Shown piece by piece: positions 23,800 to 36,989 of a stretch of 64,000 nt of DNA. Position 1 is the stretch's first letter. Every line of letters begins with the position of its first letter. Origin of the DNA: Climacium dendroides (taxonomy: Eukaryota > Streptophyta > Bryopsida > Hypnales > Climaciaceae). Both the position numbers and the translations under genes were made by a program. A model generated the notes under the pieces. It was not told the origin of the DNA, did no database searches, and worked only from the letters and a program-made list of their open reading frames with translations. Location of the stretch: assembly GCA_950106755.1 (NCBI GenBank), contig OX467082.1:17918001-17982000 (forward strand), read 5' to 3'.

Positions 23800-26700
23800 T
23801 GGAAAGGTAGTCTCTTACTTTGGGTCATTTGTTGTTTGTGGGAAGATAGATAGCATTAAAATCGCTATAGGTGAAAATGTGCTCTAGTTATCAATCACCT
23901 TGTAGGCCTATTCTAGATACGTGGGGAAAGATTTGAAGGTAAATTGCTGTTGTTGGCAACCGCTCCAATGCTGGGTTATTTTGAAGAAGAAATTTTCATA
24001 TGCATTTGCTCTGCTATCGTATCAGCTTCGTGCCCACCTGCATACATTCTGCAGCGCAAACTCGTGGTACGCAATGGAATGTACGTAACCCGCGTAGAAC
24101 AGAAGGTAGAGGCTACTATTTGCATCACTTGAAAGCGTGTCAACATATGTAGGAACTTGTAGATTTTTTGGGAGATGTATACAGCTGTGGAGAGATCCTT
24201 GAGTACATCTGTTGAGATGAATCAATTTCTTATGCAATTTCAAAGTGGGAGGTTGTAGACCACTAGAAGTGACACTAGACAAGATCAAGTTATGGTTATC
24301 CCTTTCCTAATTTATTGAATCAATTGTATGAGAAAGTTAATAAGGGAGTTGTCTGAAATACGGGTCTTTGTAGGAGGCGATAGAATTGCTGATTTCCTTT
24401 GTTAACCCTTCACGACCTTGTTAAAAGAAAAGAGATTTTTGAATTTCATATAGGCTTTGTTATCTCCATCCGTCGGGAGAGATGAGCAATGCTGCATACT
24501 GTTTTTGAAAATTTCAAAAGTTGTGAACTTATGTGCACAAAATCATGTGATTATTGGAATAATTACATAAAAGTTGCACTGTTGGAGTACTTTGGGAGGA
24601 GAATGAAAAATTTCTATTTGGAGTAAAAAATAGAGAAAATATTTTTTAAATGGTTCAATATGGGAATTAAAGGAAGATAGTTGGTAAAACTCAAATAATA
24701 TTCTAAATATTGCTTTTGATACTTAGCAATGGTATACTGTGGTATATTGGTATACTTTGGTATATTTAGGTGTCAATCATTTTGTATTGGGAGAAACCAG
24801 CTAGAAGGATATTTGGGTAACCAAATATCATCTATTTTTTCTTTAGATTTTTAAATTTTTGCTGTTAAGAAAAAATGATGGCCTATTTTTAAATGTTTGG
24901 ATTCTTTCACTTTCTAAGGCCCCTTATGATAGAACTTAGAATTGCAATAATTCATGGAGTTTATAGGATTTTTCAAATTTATAAATGGAGTACAAATGAA
25001 ACTTGACAAGTTTCATTTTTTGGTTTATAGTATCTTCAAAGTTTTTTTTAGTGTTTTGAGGCCTAAAACTACTTCAATACAATCTTTCCAAAATTAAAGC
25101 TCTATGCATTCAAAGACACAACAAAGTTGTACAAGAAATTCATAAATTTCTCATTTCTTCCACCAACTTGAAATGCCTCATCCTCATGAATGTTGGTATA
25201 TTTGAAAATGATCTACAATAGCTAGGTGATTATTCCCATGTATGTGCATTGACATGAATCTAAATTAGAACATCATATTTTAGCATGAAAAAAAAGTTCA
25301 AAAACTTTTCAATTTGGGAAAAAAAAAAAAACATTGTTGTTACCAATAGCATATATTTTTTAATAACAAACCCAAAGTCCAATCATTGCAAATTTTAACA
25401 TAAGTCCAAAATGTATTTGATTACTAACCACCACAAATGCTTCAAATCTTATATAAAAATAAAGAGAAGAAGCTTATTATAAAGCATTATAAAATTGAAG
25501 TAGAATCAATAAGGGACACTTTCAAAATCCAGCTTGGTAAAATAGACTTGAAGGTTTCAGCGTCACCTATGTCTGTTCTAAATACAATACAATACAATGT
25601 ATAGTAAGCCAAGATGCATGAGGTGTCTTTAGCCAAAACAATTGCTATTTATGTCACAAGTCTAGCATTTCTTCAAAAAGCAAAAAAAAATCTATCATTT
25701 GCATAATGCAAATATAACCACAAATAGGAGGCTTCATTCTAAAGCAACCTTAGACATGGTAGCAAATTATTACAACAACCAAATAGCCTTAATTTCTAGA
25801 TGCACTAGCAACTCAGTGCACTACCAAAACTCCAAAAAGATGTAGGACAACTAAGTCATTGCTTGTGAAGCTTATTAGAAATAAAGGGAGCTTGCAAGTT
25901 TAGAATAATGAACAAGAAAGTCTAGAACTCCAACTATTTTTTGCATATTCACATCTTCTTAATTAAAGATTTTCATTGCTATTTTTAATTTATCTTCTAC
26001 CAAGGTTAATTACAACCATTAACAATAAATGAGTGGGTGGCTAGGTCTAAGCTACTTAATTGTCAATAATGACAACTAGAGAGTTCAAGGAGAATTTGCA
26101 AAGTTTAAACTATTTCAAACAAACCATGATTTAACAATGTGCTATGACTAAGTACCACATCATTGATATGTACCATGGGTGCGTAATACCTCCACATTAT
26201 TGTTGGAGGTAATGAGCCATCAATTGAATAGTCTAAGAGACTAAGACTAAGCCTACTTATATCAATATGGAGATAATACAATTTTTCTAATAAGCTAGAA
26301 AAATAATTGAAACAATAGATCAACTCTTTTGCCAATTGATGAGAATTGATGGAGCTACTATTTGTACATGGTTATGAAATATGAGTTGCATGGTACGAAT
26401 ATGAGTAGGGTTATGAAATATGTAAACTTTATCAACAAACTTGAGTTGATCTACTTAAAGCCATATGTCAAAGTCATAAGCTTTAAATAAGAACATAGAT
26501 TTAAAGTCCTTTTTATATAAAAAGTCTATTGGGATAGTTGGTTCAACCTAAATAGCCAAATCTATTCTTCTAATCCTAATAGATTCTATAAAAACTAAAT
26601 TTTATTTTTAATAACAAAAAAATAAAAAATAAAAAAGGGCATTGAGAGAGAGACGGAAAGAACATCCTATCAGTAGAAAACAATCCTAAAGGATTGTAGA

Positions 26701-27160
26701 AAACAATCCTTCTAATCTAATGGCCTAAATCTTGTTAGTTTTTGTTTTTCTATGAATTGAATTCAATATCTTCTTACCATTATTTGGATCTTTATTTGTA
26801 GCTAACCCAAACTTCTTTCTAGAGCTCGTTGCCATGTAGGCAATTTGGAAGACAATAACCTTTAATTTTACCTTCTAGTGTAATGCATTGACAGGCCCAA
26901 TTTTTGATTTCTTGAAATTTGATTAGTAGAAACCTACAGCTTCTTAATCTTTAGCCCTAGTTTGAAGTGCCCCTTAGATGACTTCATTTTATTACCATTG
27001 TGTTGGTGATTTTTTTTTGATATAGTGACAAAAATCTTTCCATCCTTTTTCTTCATTTGCTAATTGTGTCTCTATCCATAGTCATTTGTCAATTCACCAC
27101 ATGACATTGGACCTATAATTCTCATATTTACATGATCAATCTTCTTTTATTTATTTATTT
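23800..27160. other. Long AT-rich spacer, no gene recognised
   Basis: About 3.4 kb downstream of L3. Near 24730-24770 there is a short (GGTATAY)n-like run. From 24900 on, the sequence is A/T-rich with homopolymers. No domain-bearing frame or terminal repeat was found. Confidence 0.4.
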
Positions 27161-27167
27161 AGAATGA

Positions 27168-28026
27168 ACTAGCGGTTGGTGCTTGCTATGCTATGCATTC
27201 ATCATTAGAATTTTATAAGATTTTTTATGTATTAGATAGAATACAAAACAAAAATTTCAATAAAACTTCAAATAAAAATGACTAAAATTTTTTTATAATT
27301 TTTTTATAAGTAAGTATATATTGAAATGTACAATGAAAATTTATTGAATGATATGTATGCAATGGTAAATATTATAAAAGATACACATACATTAGAATGC
27401 ATTAGAAATTTTACTCCACTGTTACAAAAAATGGCAACCCAAATTAAAGAATTGAAAAGAAAAACTTATAAATCTCAAAAACTTTGTGAACAACTTAATT
27501 GTTGTGGAATCCAAAATCGCTTCAATTGAATAAATTTCTCAAAATCATTTGGTAGTAGCAATAGAAAATTGAAATCATGAAAGCTCAAAGCTCACAAAAG
27601 CACAAAATCATAGAAGTGCAGAGAAGTGTAAAGCCACGAGAAGCAATGGATTTGCTACTTCTATAATATCATCCTATGAATCCTCTTTAATATCACCTTA
27701 ATTGCAACAACTATATTATTTCTATAATATCACCCTTTGTAAAAAGTGATATTACAAAAGTGATTGCAAATTGCTACTCTATTTCTGTAATATCACATTG
27801 TGTAAAAATACGATTTCTATGTATGCATGATTGAAAATATATTTACAAAATATTTTAAATAATTATTTTAAAGACTTATTGAAATCATTATCATGCATTC
27901 TATTCAAATATATCAAAATTTTACTAATATGTGATACAATGAATGTGTAGCATAGCAAGCACAAGCCCCTAGTATTAATGGTAGCATTTATGATATTATA
28001 GAGGAAGTTATGATTTTAGTAGTATG
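27168..28026 (+). mobile_element. Inverted-repeat element, tandem copy 1
   Basis: The left end CTAGCGGTTGGTGCTTGCTATGCTA (from 27169) is mirrored at about 27940-27972 by TAGCATAGCAAGCACAAGCCCCTAG. The similarity of the two ends continues inward for about 100 bases. A frame at 27326-27529 (67 codons, KDTHTLECIRN...) is shared with copy 2. The stretch 27975-28026, outside the right inverted repeat, is also repeated after copy 2, so the duplicated unit is the element plus about 53 bases of right flank. Superfamily unknown. Confidence 0.8.
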
Positions 28027-28806
28027 ACTAGCGGTTGGTGCTTGCTATGCTACACATTCACCATTAGAACATCATTACGATTTTTATGTTTTAGATAGAA
28101 TGCAAAGCAAGAATTTCAATGAATCTTCAGATAAAAATTACTAAAATCTTCATATAATATTTTTATAAATAAGCATATACTGAAATAAGTAATAGAAATT
28201 TAATGAATAATGAATGAAATACATGCAACAATGAATATGGTAAAAGATACACATACATTAGAATGTATTAGAAATTTGACTCGATTGTTACAAACAATGG
28301 CAACCCAAATAGAAGAATTTAAAGGAAAAACTTGTAAATCTCAAAAGCTTCATAAACAATTTAATTCAAAGCTCAGAAAAGCACAAAATCATAGAAGTGC
28401 AAAAAAGTGTAAAGCCAAGAGAAGCAATGGATTTGCTACCTCTATAATATCATCCTACGGATCCTCTTTAATATCACCTCAATTGCAACAACTATATTAT
28501 TTTTATAATATCACCCTTTGTAAAGAGTGATATTACAGAAGTGATTGCAAATTGCTACTTTATTTCTGTAATATCAGATTGTGTGAAAATACAATTTCTA
28601 TGTATGCATGATTGGAAATATTTTTACAAAATATTAAAAATAATTATTTTAAAGACTTATTGAAATCATTATCATGCATTCTAATCAAATATATCAAAAT
28701 TTTACTAATATGTGATACAATGAATGCGTAGCATAGCAAGCACGAGCCCCTAGTATTAATGGTAGCATTTGTGATATTACAGAGGGAGTTATGATTTTAG
28801 TAGTAT
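28027..28806 (+). mobile_element. Inverted-repeat element, tandem copy 2
   Basis: A direct head-to-tail repeat of 27168-28026, highly similar throughout. The main difference is an internal deletion of about 77 bases relative to copy 1 near 28366. That deletion joins the frame into a longer one at 28210-28530 (106 codons, Lys-rich, carrying KDTHTLECIRNLT and MATQIEEF). Whether it encodes a real protein is unknown; I recognise no domain. The inverted ends lie at 28028-28060 and about 28720-28752. Confidence 0.8.
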
Positions 28807-29365
28807 GATAGAATGAAACATTACCACCTTATGAAGTTGTTGAATTTGAAAATGATTGGGTTTTCTAAATTAGTCATGTACTTTGGGCATTTGCATGTAA
28901 TGACACGGGCATAGGGTATTTCTATGACTTGGGCCTATGTCTACTAGCTAGTCCTTTTACACTAAATAGTAAAATTAGGGTGCCTTAACAATTAGGTTGC
29001 TTTACTTCAACAAAGTTACTTTACAAGCCATCAAATACTTCTACAAATATTTTTATCTGTACACATGGAGGTTTAGTGTCACATGTCAAGAGATTAGTAT
29101 GGGGCAACCTCATTTCACTATTTAGTGTAGGGTTGAGAAGGTAGATCTATGACACAGACTTGTATCCCACATTGGAAACTCTGCAAATACAGCTCAGCGC
29201 TTGTGCCAGATCATCAAGAAAACAAAGCCAGCTCAGATAATAAAGCGCCACGTAAGTGCATTATGTAGGGGCCGACGTCGGTGAATGGTATGAAGAAGTG
29301 AGAGTACCGGTTGTCGAAGCAAGTGGAGCTCGAGATTGTAGGTGAAGTGCAGAGGTAGAGCAGCG
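28807..29365. other. Spacer and 5' region of NUP43
   Basis: AT-rich up to about 29140, then more balanced toward the NUP43 start. No independent gene was recognised, and the minus-strand frames at 29214-29447 are shadows of the NUP43 first exon. Confidence 0.4.
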
Positions 29366-32154
29366 ATGGAGGTGCACAGGATTCCGCAGGGACAATATGT
29401 CGACGCCCTGCGTTGGCTTCCCATGCCCTCCACGCTTGCGCTCTCACTCTGGGATACCGATACAGGTCAGGAGCCCTTCACTCACTTTCTCTCCAACGAT
29501 TTCTTCTTTCATTCAAAATGGTGCAGGGATGATGATGCCCCAATCATGCTATTTCTACTTCTTTTTGCAATGCCTGCGTGCACTCCATCTTTCTTCTGGT
29601 TTACGTGTTTACGTTTTCTTCGAATGGTATTAGTTTAGATTAGGGTAGGGGATTCATCGGAGGGGTTTGGGTTTAGGGTTTGGTTCGCAATTTGGCGAGT
29701 TTCCTATAGCTGTTCTTGCTGGCAGTTTATTGCGTCACCATCGCATCGAACTTAGTGTCTCTGGGAGTTTTGTTCATGTGGCATTCTTGAGAACAGGGGT
29801 TTAGGGTTTAGCGCTGTAAGGGAATATTATTCGTTTGTTGCGGGCGCACCTGGTTTAAATTTTGTTGTGGAGTTCGTAATTAGGTCGTGAGGACTAAGTT
29901 CGGGACTCTTATAATCGCTACTTTTTTTTTCGAGCGTAATTCTCTTTATTATTTTGCTGGTGAAATGTTTACTTGTTCTTGTTGGCGAATGAAGGAGGAT
30001 TTGAATGCACAATGAATGCTTTAATTGGATACCGCGTGCAAAGTTATGAAGTTCAAAGCTTTATCGGTAGATGACTTAAAATTGCTTCTTAAGGGGATAT
30101 CCACAAGTTGAACAAATGACTTGTGGTGCTTTTGCAAGTTTGTGTGTCCCTTACTTAAGCGCATTCTCTTTTGCAACCCTAAGCTCTGGTCACTGATTCA
30201 AGAGTAGAATTTTCTAATCTTCGAGCGTGTGTGTTTTGTCTTGCCTGAAATACTAGAAGTGATGGTGTATCTTGATGCAAGCAGGTCTGTCTACTCTAGA
30301 AATTGCTCTCCTTCAGGACCCTGATCAAGAAGGCCAAGCGCCATGGATGGAGACCCAAGCTTCCTGGGATTTGATGGCCCGCACAACGGCAATGAAAACC
30401 TCATCAAATCAGTCCAACATTGCTCTTGCTCTAGCTTCAGAAACCGGCTCTTTGTCGGTCTTTCTTATTGATGCTATGAATCCTTCCATGGATTCTCCAC
30501 CTTTGGTATTGGAGAATCTGCATAAGTTTGTTCCATCGGCTTTGGATATCCAAAAAGATACTTTGCAATGCGTCACTGTGGGCAGCGACGGCAAAATCAA
30601 CTTGGTGCAAGTAAGACTATTGATTGATTGTGATCTGTATGGTTAATCTTGACATACAATGGCTTTGCAACATGGTGTATACGTTTGATGGTGGGCAATG
30701 TTGTGCAGGCTGGGCAGTCGGGGCTGCAGGGCGATTGTTTACATGACAATCATGGTGTGCTGTCATACTCAGCGGTGTGCTGGGCGTCACCTACCGAATT
30801 TGTTCTAGCAGGTCATGGAGCAGGAATCCAATGGTGGGATAACCGCCGTCCAGGCGGAGCTGTTGCTCATTCCCCTGCAAAATGGTAAGAACTGCTGCGA
30901 GTAGACACGATGCTTTTGGAAATGGGTATCTGTGTTGGTAGCAAAAGTGATTAACTGCCTCGTACTGAGTCGTCATTGGGCCTCTTGATTTTTAGGAGTG
31001 ATTTGATACTCTGGGAATCCTTTGCTGCTCTTAAGAACTGACAGGAAGCAACAGGGCGGGCGCAGATGGAGTTGGCAGCATCCACGCCGTTGATGTCCAC
31101 CCTTCACGCAAACATCTTTCCGTGGTAAGGTATTGCAACTCTGTTTGAATGTAAGGTAGGTGGATACTGTATAAGCATTTAACATATGCAGGGGTGTGAC
31201 ATTCAGAATTTAGCTGGATGCGAGAGCCAACTCCATCGTTAGTTTTTTTCGAAATTCTAGCTATCTACTTGATCACTTGTTATGATAGTTCATTTTGTTG
31301 TACACAATTAGACGCTCTAGCTTGTTAGCTAGACCAATCAACATGAGACTGAATGCAAGGCATCTTTTTGAAGGTTGGAGCATCTGGGGGAGCAGTCCTG
31401 GCTTGGGATCTGAGACGACAAAATGAGCTTCTCACTCTTGCAGGAAGGGGGTTGAAGGGGGCCTCCCCAATTGCAGAAGGTGAAGTCTGGGACGTGAAAT
31501 TGGATCCAGCACTGCAAGGTGGGGGCCAGGGAGAGTCAGCAAAAATCCCTCCGGTCTTGATTTGCTCCGAGGATGGCATTCTCGCGATTATTGAGGCTGG
31601 TGTGTACTCTCTTGATAATTCTTGTGATTTTTTGCGACAGGAGGGAGTGTTTTGCTTTAAACCTTGAGCAACTGATCAACATGATTTGGAAGTTGGGCTT
31701 TTGATTATCAGGGTCGTTATTTGTTATGAACACACTTGAAGGTTTATGAATTTGGAATTCCTTGATACATTTGGTAGTGTGCTTGACTGTATTTTTTTAG
31801 TTCAATTGAACACAAAGTGAATAAGCTTACTACAAACGTATCCAACAATTAATAGTTGACGGAATCACATTCTTATTTTCAGGAGTGGCTACGGAGCTGG
31901 CTGTGGAAGCTTGTGCTATAAATAGCTTTGATGTAGACTCGGAATTTGGCTCTGTGAGTATTCTCACCTTCCAACTTGTAGAGCTTGTGGTGTACAATTC
32001 AAAATCTAGGCTGGTTCAGAAGTATATCTATCGTGTACTGATTTTTCCAGCTACTTGACTGATGGTTTGTGACTGACTTGGGATGGTGATTTTGCAGGAA
32101 ATAGTGTGTGCATTGGAGCACGAAAGTGTATTGTACGTCAAACGACCGTCGTAG
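29366..32154 (+). CDS. NUP43: Nucleoporin NUP43-like WD40-repeat protein
   Basis: Seven exons in consistent phase give 341 residues: 29366-29465, 30285-30610, 30709-30884, 31055-31124, 31374-31599, 31883-31953 and 32098-32154. All borders are GT...AG. The N-terminus HRIPQGQYVDALRWLP and the C-terminus CAINSFDVDSEFGS...VICALEHES-type ending resemble plant NUP43. WD-repeat cores are visible: CVTVGSDGKINLVQ (about 128-142), AGHGAGIQWWDNRR (about 175-190), SIHAVDVHPSRKHLSV then GASGGAVLAWDLRR (about 208-240), and LICSEDGILAIIEA. NUP43 is a seven-bladed propeller in the Y-complex (NUP107-160) scaffold of the nuclear pore, needed for pore assembly. The length is close to that of known plant forms (about 360). 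The first intron is long (819 bases). The very short first and last exons are supported by strong end-of-protein similarity. I recalled the family sequences from memory and did not align them. Confidence 0.9.
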
Positions 32155-33607
32155 CTTTATGTGGAATTTATTACTCACCAGAAGGAGACCCGATCGGAAT
32201 TCCAATTATCTCTAGTAATCCACCATCGTATTACTGATTCAAGCACCATGTTGATGCATTTTTTTGAGTTTCAGGGATTCTGGTCCTCATATACACGAAG
32301 GGAACTGAGGGATAGTTTTTTTAAATGAAGGCTCACATAGGAATTAGAGAGCTAGCATATTCCTTGTGTACCTGTAGATGAGCAAAATAGCCTAATAGAA
32401 TCAATTGTGTAGAAGCCCATCATTGAAAGAAATTCAGGGCAAGCTTGAATTCAAGACGCCATTGAATTGGTGACCCTTTAACAGAAAAAAATTTAAAAAG
32501 AATGAAACTGTAATGTAATGTGTCTTAAGTGAATCGTCAAGGGTTTTCTTTGCTCAAAGGTAAGCAACTTTTCGCCTCCCATGGCGTCTCTGGATTTGAG
32601 TAGACATACGCAAGTAGAAAGCTTTTGCCCAGTCATGGCTCATGACCTGCAACTTTGCATGACCCTCTTTACGAAGTCCCACGCAATGCTTTAAGAGTGG
32701 GCTTTTGTTTGGATGAGGACTTCCTGGAAACAATTGCAGCAGGTGCTTTTGAGAAGAGGAAAAATAACTGCAGCAATACGGCAAGATTTTCGTGGGAAAA
32801 CACGGAGCTCAATTGTTTTACCAATGGCAGCAAAGTGCTTATTCCCTTGTGCCTCATACTTCAGTGCACCTTGACTTCATAGTGGGTTCCATGTACCAGT
32901 GGTCAGGTGACAATAACCTCTTATTGTTTGCTCTCCTGTGTACCAATTGCCCACCTTCCTCAGTGCTGATATTTAACATGTAAAACCTCAAAGGGAGGAC
33001 AAATGGAGGACAGTCGGTTGACGAGCTTTCAAAAAAGTCCAATTGGTGAAAAGAAGACCGAATTCAACAGTTGATCCAAACAACCCACCTCATTAGCTAG
33101 GGTTTCCAAGTTTCCTAATCGAAGAGAAAAGAAGGTTCACCGCATGGAGAGGCAACATCAACAAAACCTCCATTTAGCCAGTAAGCGGTGCCTGAATCCT
33201 ACTTCTAATGTCCTCAACAAGTCCAGCTTACATTTTGTCAGCTTGGGAGGATTGTCCGCGTTGTACCACGTGACTGAGGATCAAGTTTTGATACAGCACA
33301 CTGTTGGTTTATTTCACAAACAACAGGAGTAAGCTTGCTAAGACTCCGACTTTCACTTTCGTTCTTCAATCTGCTTGCTAAGACCCCGACTTTTCTGAAA
33401 AAATTCTCCATACAATTTTCCCATTTATCTGAGAAAACGGTGGTTTCGAAGTACGGCGGTAGGTTATTAGGTCGGGCGTTTCTTTGTATGGTAATTTGGG
33501 CACTATATGCACACCTGAGCCGGGATATTGTAACTTCAACAGAACAACAGTATCCCAAGAAGCTCTGTCAGCATTAAAATCCTGCAGAGTATACGTGACT
33601 TGGAGAG
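32155..33607. other. Intergenic, no gene recognised
   Basis: 1.45 kb with several overlapping short frames on both strands, none with a domain. It presumably contains the NUP43 3' UTR and the promoter of the coiled-coil gene at 33608. Confidence 0.4.
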
Positions 33608-36216
33608 ATGGTGAAGGAAACGAAGAGGCCAGCTTCAGCAGATGGAGACAGGCCGAGCTCAAGTAAGTTTGGAAGGCCGCGTTCAGCAACGGGGTCATCA
33701 AAGTCGTCAATTCCACCTTCAGCAGAATCGCCAAAACCAGGTTCAGGGGATGGTTCAAAGAAGCAGACACTTCTGAGGGTTAAGCCAAGGGCCTTCTCCG
33801 CGAGTGCGTCGCCAAAGTCCTCTAGAGGTAGTTCTCCTGCAGGAGAATCGCCAAGAGCATCAAGACCAGGTTGTCCATGTCCAAATGGTTCACCGCACTC
33901 AACAAGCTCACTGACATCATCGACATTCAAGAAATGGGGTGCACCTTATGCCCAAACGAACAAAAATTCAACAAGGTCATGCTCACCAGATCTCACTATT
34001 GTGTCATTACAAGACGATTCTGCATTTTCCCCAAAAAAAACACTAAAGAAAAGTCCACGCCCTTCAGCTGAAGCGCAAAGTAAACCTTCATTGCTAATTC
34101 TGGTTCACTAATATTAAGCATGAGAGTCCGACACAGAAATTTTCTTTAATAGAAACCCTCCTGCTCGCTCCAGAAGCTGATATTAGAGATAGATTTGGGG
34201 GGATTTTGAAGGTACCTATCACCAAGATATAGACTTACTTCTATACTTCCTAAGTGTCAGAAACGTTAGTTCTGTATAATGTATCAGCTTAACCATTTGA
34301 TCTTCTTAGCTGATATTCAGGGGAGTTGGTGATGTCCCGTGAAAATTCACGTTATAACATTCAATAAGAGTGCAAGTCAAGATGGCAACCACCCAATTGA
34401 TGCAAGTTACAAAACGTGATGCTCTTTGATTCAGAATGTATTGGCGGTTCAAACCCAGCTACACAACATTTGATGCAAGTTACATTATGTGCTGCGAATG
34501 CAAGAGCACCAGTTCCCGAGGTAAAAGCGCACAAGCTTGTTTTTTATAAGAACACAGATAAAGAAAGCTTAATAGCAGAGCTAGAAAGTTTGAAGGTGGC
34601 AGTGGCTGACCAAACTTATCACCTCCAGCTTCACAAAACTTACCTCTTCAGTCTTCGAGAAGAGCATAAGTAATTTCCTTCCTTTTGTAAACTTCAAAAA
34701 CCACAACATTAATCCACTAATGTGAGTATGTGTGCGATTCACACTAAAATTCACTGTGACAACATGTGAGGCGTAGTTGCATGATTCACCTCCTTATATA
34801 GTGACCGTTTACTTCATGTGCGTTAATCGATTTGAAGGTCTCTCACAACTCTAACCATCATGTTGGAAGAAACACCCAATCCTTGCAGTCAATTGGAGGA
34901 AAAGGTAGGAGCAATAGAAAGTATAGATGGATCTAATGCGCCAAGAACAGGAGGTGAAGGCCGCTTACTTTCCAAAATTGCAGGTTTGTGCGTTCCACCT
35001 TAACCCCTGACAACTTTAGCCTCTTGGATTGCTCAAGATGGAAGTCTGGATGCTACCAGTAGCCTCCGTTGAAGAACGTCACGTTGGTCTTCACAATAAA
35101 TTCTATCTACAGGCATGCGGATGAAAATTTCGAATCTGGAAGATGAAATCACGAAACATCAGGAGAACATCCAAAATCTCAAGTACAGATACCAAGTCTC
35201 TCTTACACGAGTAAGCCAACATAAGAGTCAGCAACCTTGACACAATATTTATTGGGCAAGACCTGGCATATGTTCAAGGGCTGATAGGCCTTGGTCTAAA
35301 CCAAACATTCGTTGTAATGTTGAGAAAATGCTGAGCTTGGGTCCTGACATACACCATCGATTTTTGCAGGAGGCTACTATGCAAAGAAATATGGCTGCGG
35401 GTGATGTTTGGAGACTCCAAAAAGAGGTCCGGAATGCTAAGGATGTGCTCCAAACATTGACAAAACAGAATAGGAAGTTCTTGAATCTTAGGGACAAAAT
35501 TGTACCCGATCTTCAGAAATCACTATCCAAAAAACGAGAGAAATTAAAGGCAGAGTATTCTCACTTTGTGTTGATAGTGTCTTACTCCAATTGGGTTTGC
35601 TGATTGGACACTCGATTGTTTCTTGTACTGTGCATGCACTCCTGAGTCCTGACCAAGGAGGTTGAATACCTTCAGTTTTGTCCATGATTTAGTTCAAACC
35701 AGTAACGCCTAAATTTTGCAAGTGCTGCATGGCATGTTTCCAGTGGCTAAGAGTACTAAACCCCTGTGGCATAATAATTGGAAACATAATAATTTCATCA
35801 TTAAGATTATTGTAATAGCCACATACTTACGGTACACAAGTATTGATTGCACATGTAGAAAACCTAGACTCACAGTATAACATTTGCAGGGAATTACTTT
35901 AAGCATCAGAGAAATAGAGAATCTATCTAAACAATGCACAGATGAGTCTTACCGGCACAAGAAAGTGGCCACCAAGGCCAAGAGCCGGGCTACCAGCCTC
36001 TACGACGAGGGGAAGAAAATGAGAGCTAAGCTAAAACAGGAGAGGGAACGAAAAAGGAAGACGCAGCAGGACGTTTGGATACTAGGATACGAAACATGCA
36101 TGCTCGAAAAAGAAAACAGAGTCAATGACAAGCGAAGGCAAATCGAGGAAGCTGCCATGGCAAGAAATGCAACAAGGGCTGCCGCAAAGGCTGAAAGAAA
36201 AGGAAAAAGATCGTAA
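33608..36216 (+). CDS. Ser/Pro-rich plus coiled-coil protein, about six exons, function unknown
   Basis: The proposed exons are 33608-34079, 34435-34669, 34889-34983, 35113-35210, 35370-about 35520/35565 and 35890-36216. The first four junctions agree in phase (1, 2, 1, 0) with GT...AG borders. The donor after exon 5 is uncertain because the obvious GTATTC site puts exon 6 out of frame. Residues 1-157 are low-complexity Ser/Pro/Lys-rich (disordered). From about 180 the protein is Leu/Glu/Lys-rich with heptad character in several blocks (LIAELESLKVAVADQ, ISNLEDEITKHQENIQNL, VWRLQKEVRNAKDVL, LYDEGKKMRAKLKQER). It ends in a very basic Arg/Lys/Ala tail. I do not recognise the family. The pattern fits a cytoskeletal or axonemal coiled-coil protein, which is only inference. 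Confidence 0.65.
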
Positions 36217-36989
36217 TCAGGTTATAATGAACGTACAACAGAGTCGTTTTGGACTCACCAGAGTTCCTTTGCGACGACGCTGCAACTGCGAGCCAGTTGA
36301 ATTTCGCACATGGACCTTGAAATGGTAGCAATACGAGATTGAGTGCAAGGTCTTCAAATGCCTCTGCCAGCACCGGATTCCAACTCTTCATCAATGTTGT
36401 GTACAATTTTGATTGCATTGATGAGCTTTGTCAGTGTTATGTGTTGGTGAGATGCGACATTGCTGATCGTGTTGATCGAAATTGAAGAATGGTGGTTTAG
36501 GGTGAAGAAACAAAGCGGAGGAAACCCTAATGCGCGCTATGACGGCAAAAATTCGGAATCCGCATCCATGATAAAAATGGAGCGGTTTCATTTGCGAGCA
36601 GCTAGGCCTTAAACCGTAAACCCCAAGTTCACAAGAAGGATTTTGTATTGGCTCTGTATCTCGTGAGCTGTCGTTGCTTGTGGACATCAACGATGAGGAA
36701 TTAGTTCATCAGGTTCTTGTGTGCGTGATTTAGTCCCTAATGGCTGGAATTAATCACCAGTTCAAGATTACAATATATTCTGTCATGAGGCCGGCTCGGG
36801 CACTGTGAGGAACCACCCAGTGTTTAGATCAGTGTTGCAATCCTCACGTATACAGTAGTAGACATTAGGAATTACAACCATTAGGGCTGTGACAGTCGCT
36901 AAATTTCTGGGCTGGGTTTGGGACTGTCCTGGTCCCCAACCACACTTAATAAGACACAGTTGGGTTGCTGTCTCAACAGGAGCTCCACT
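36217..36989. other. Intergenic, no gene recognised
   Basis: Contains overlapping short frames on both strands without domains, and is moderately GC-balanced. It probably holds the 3' UTR of the coiled-coil gene. Confidence 0.4.
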
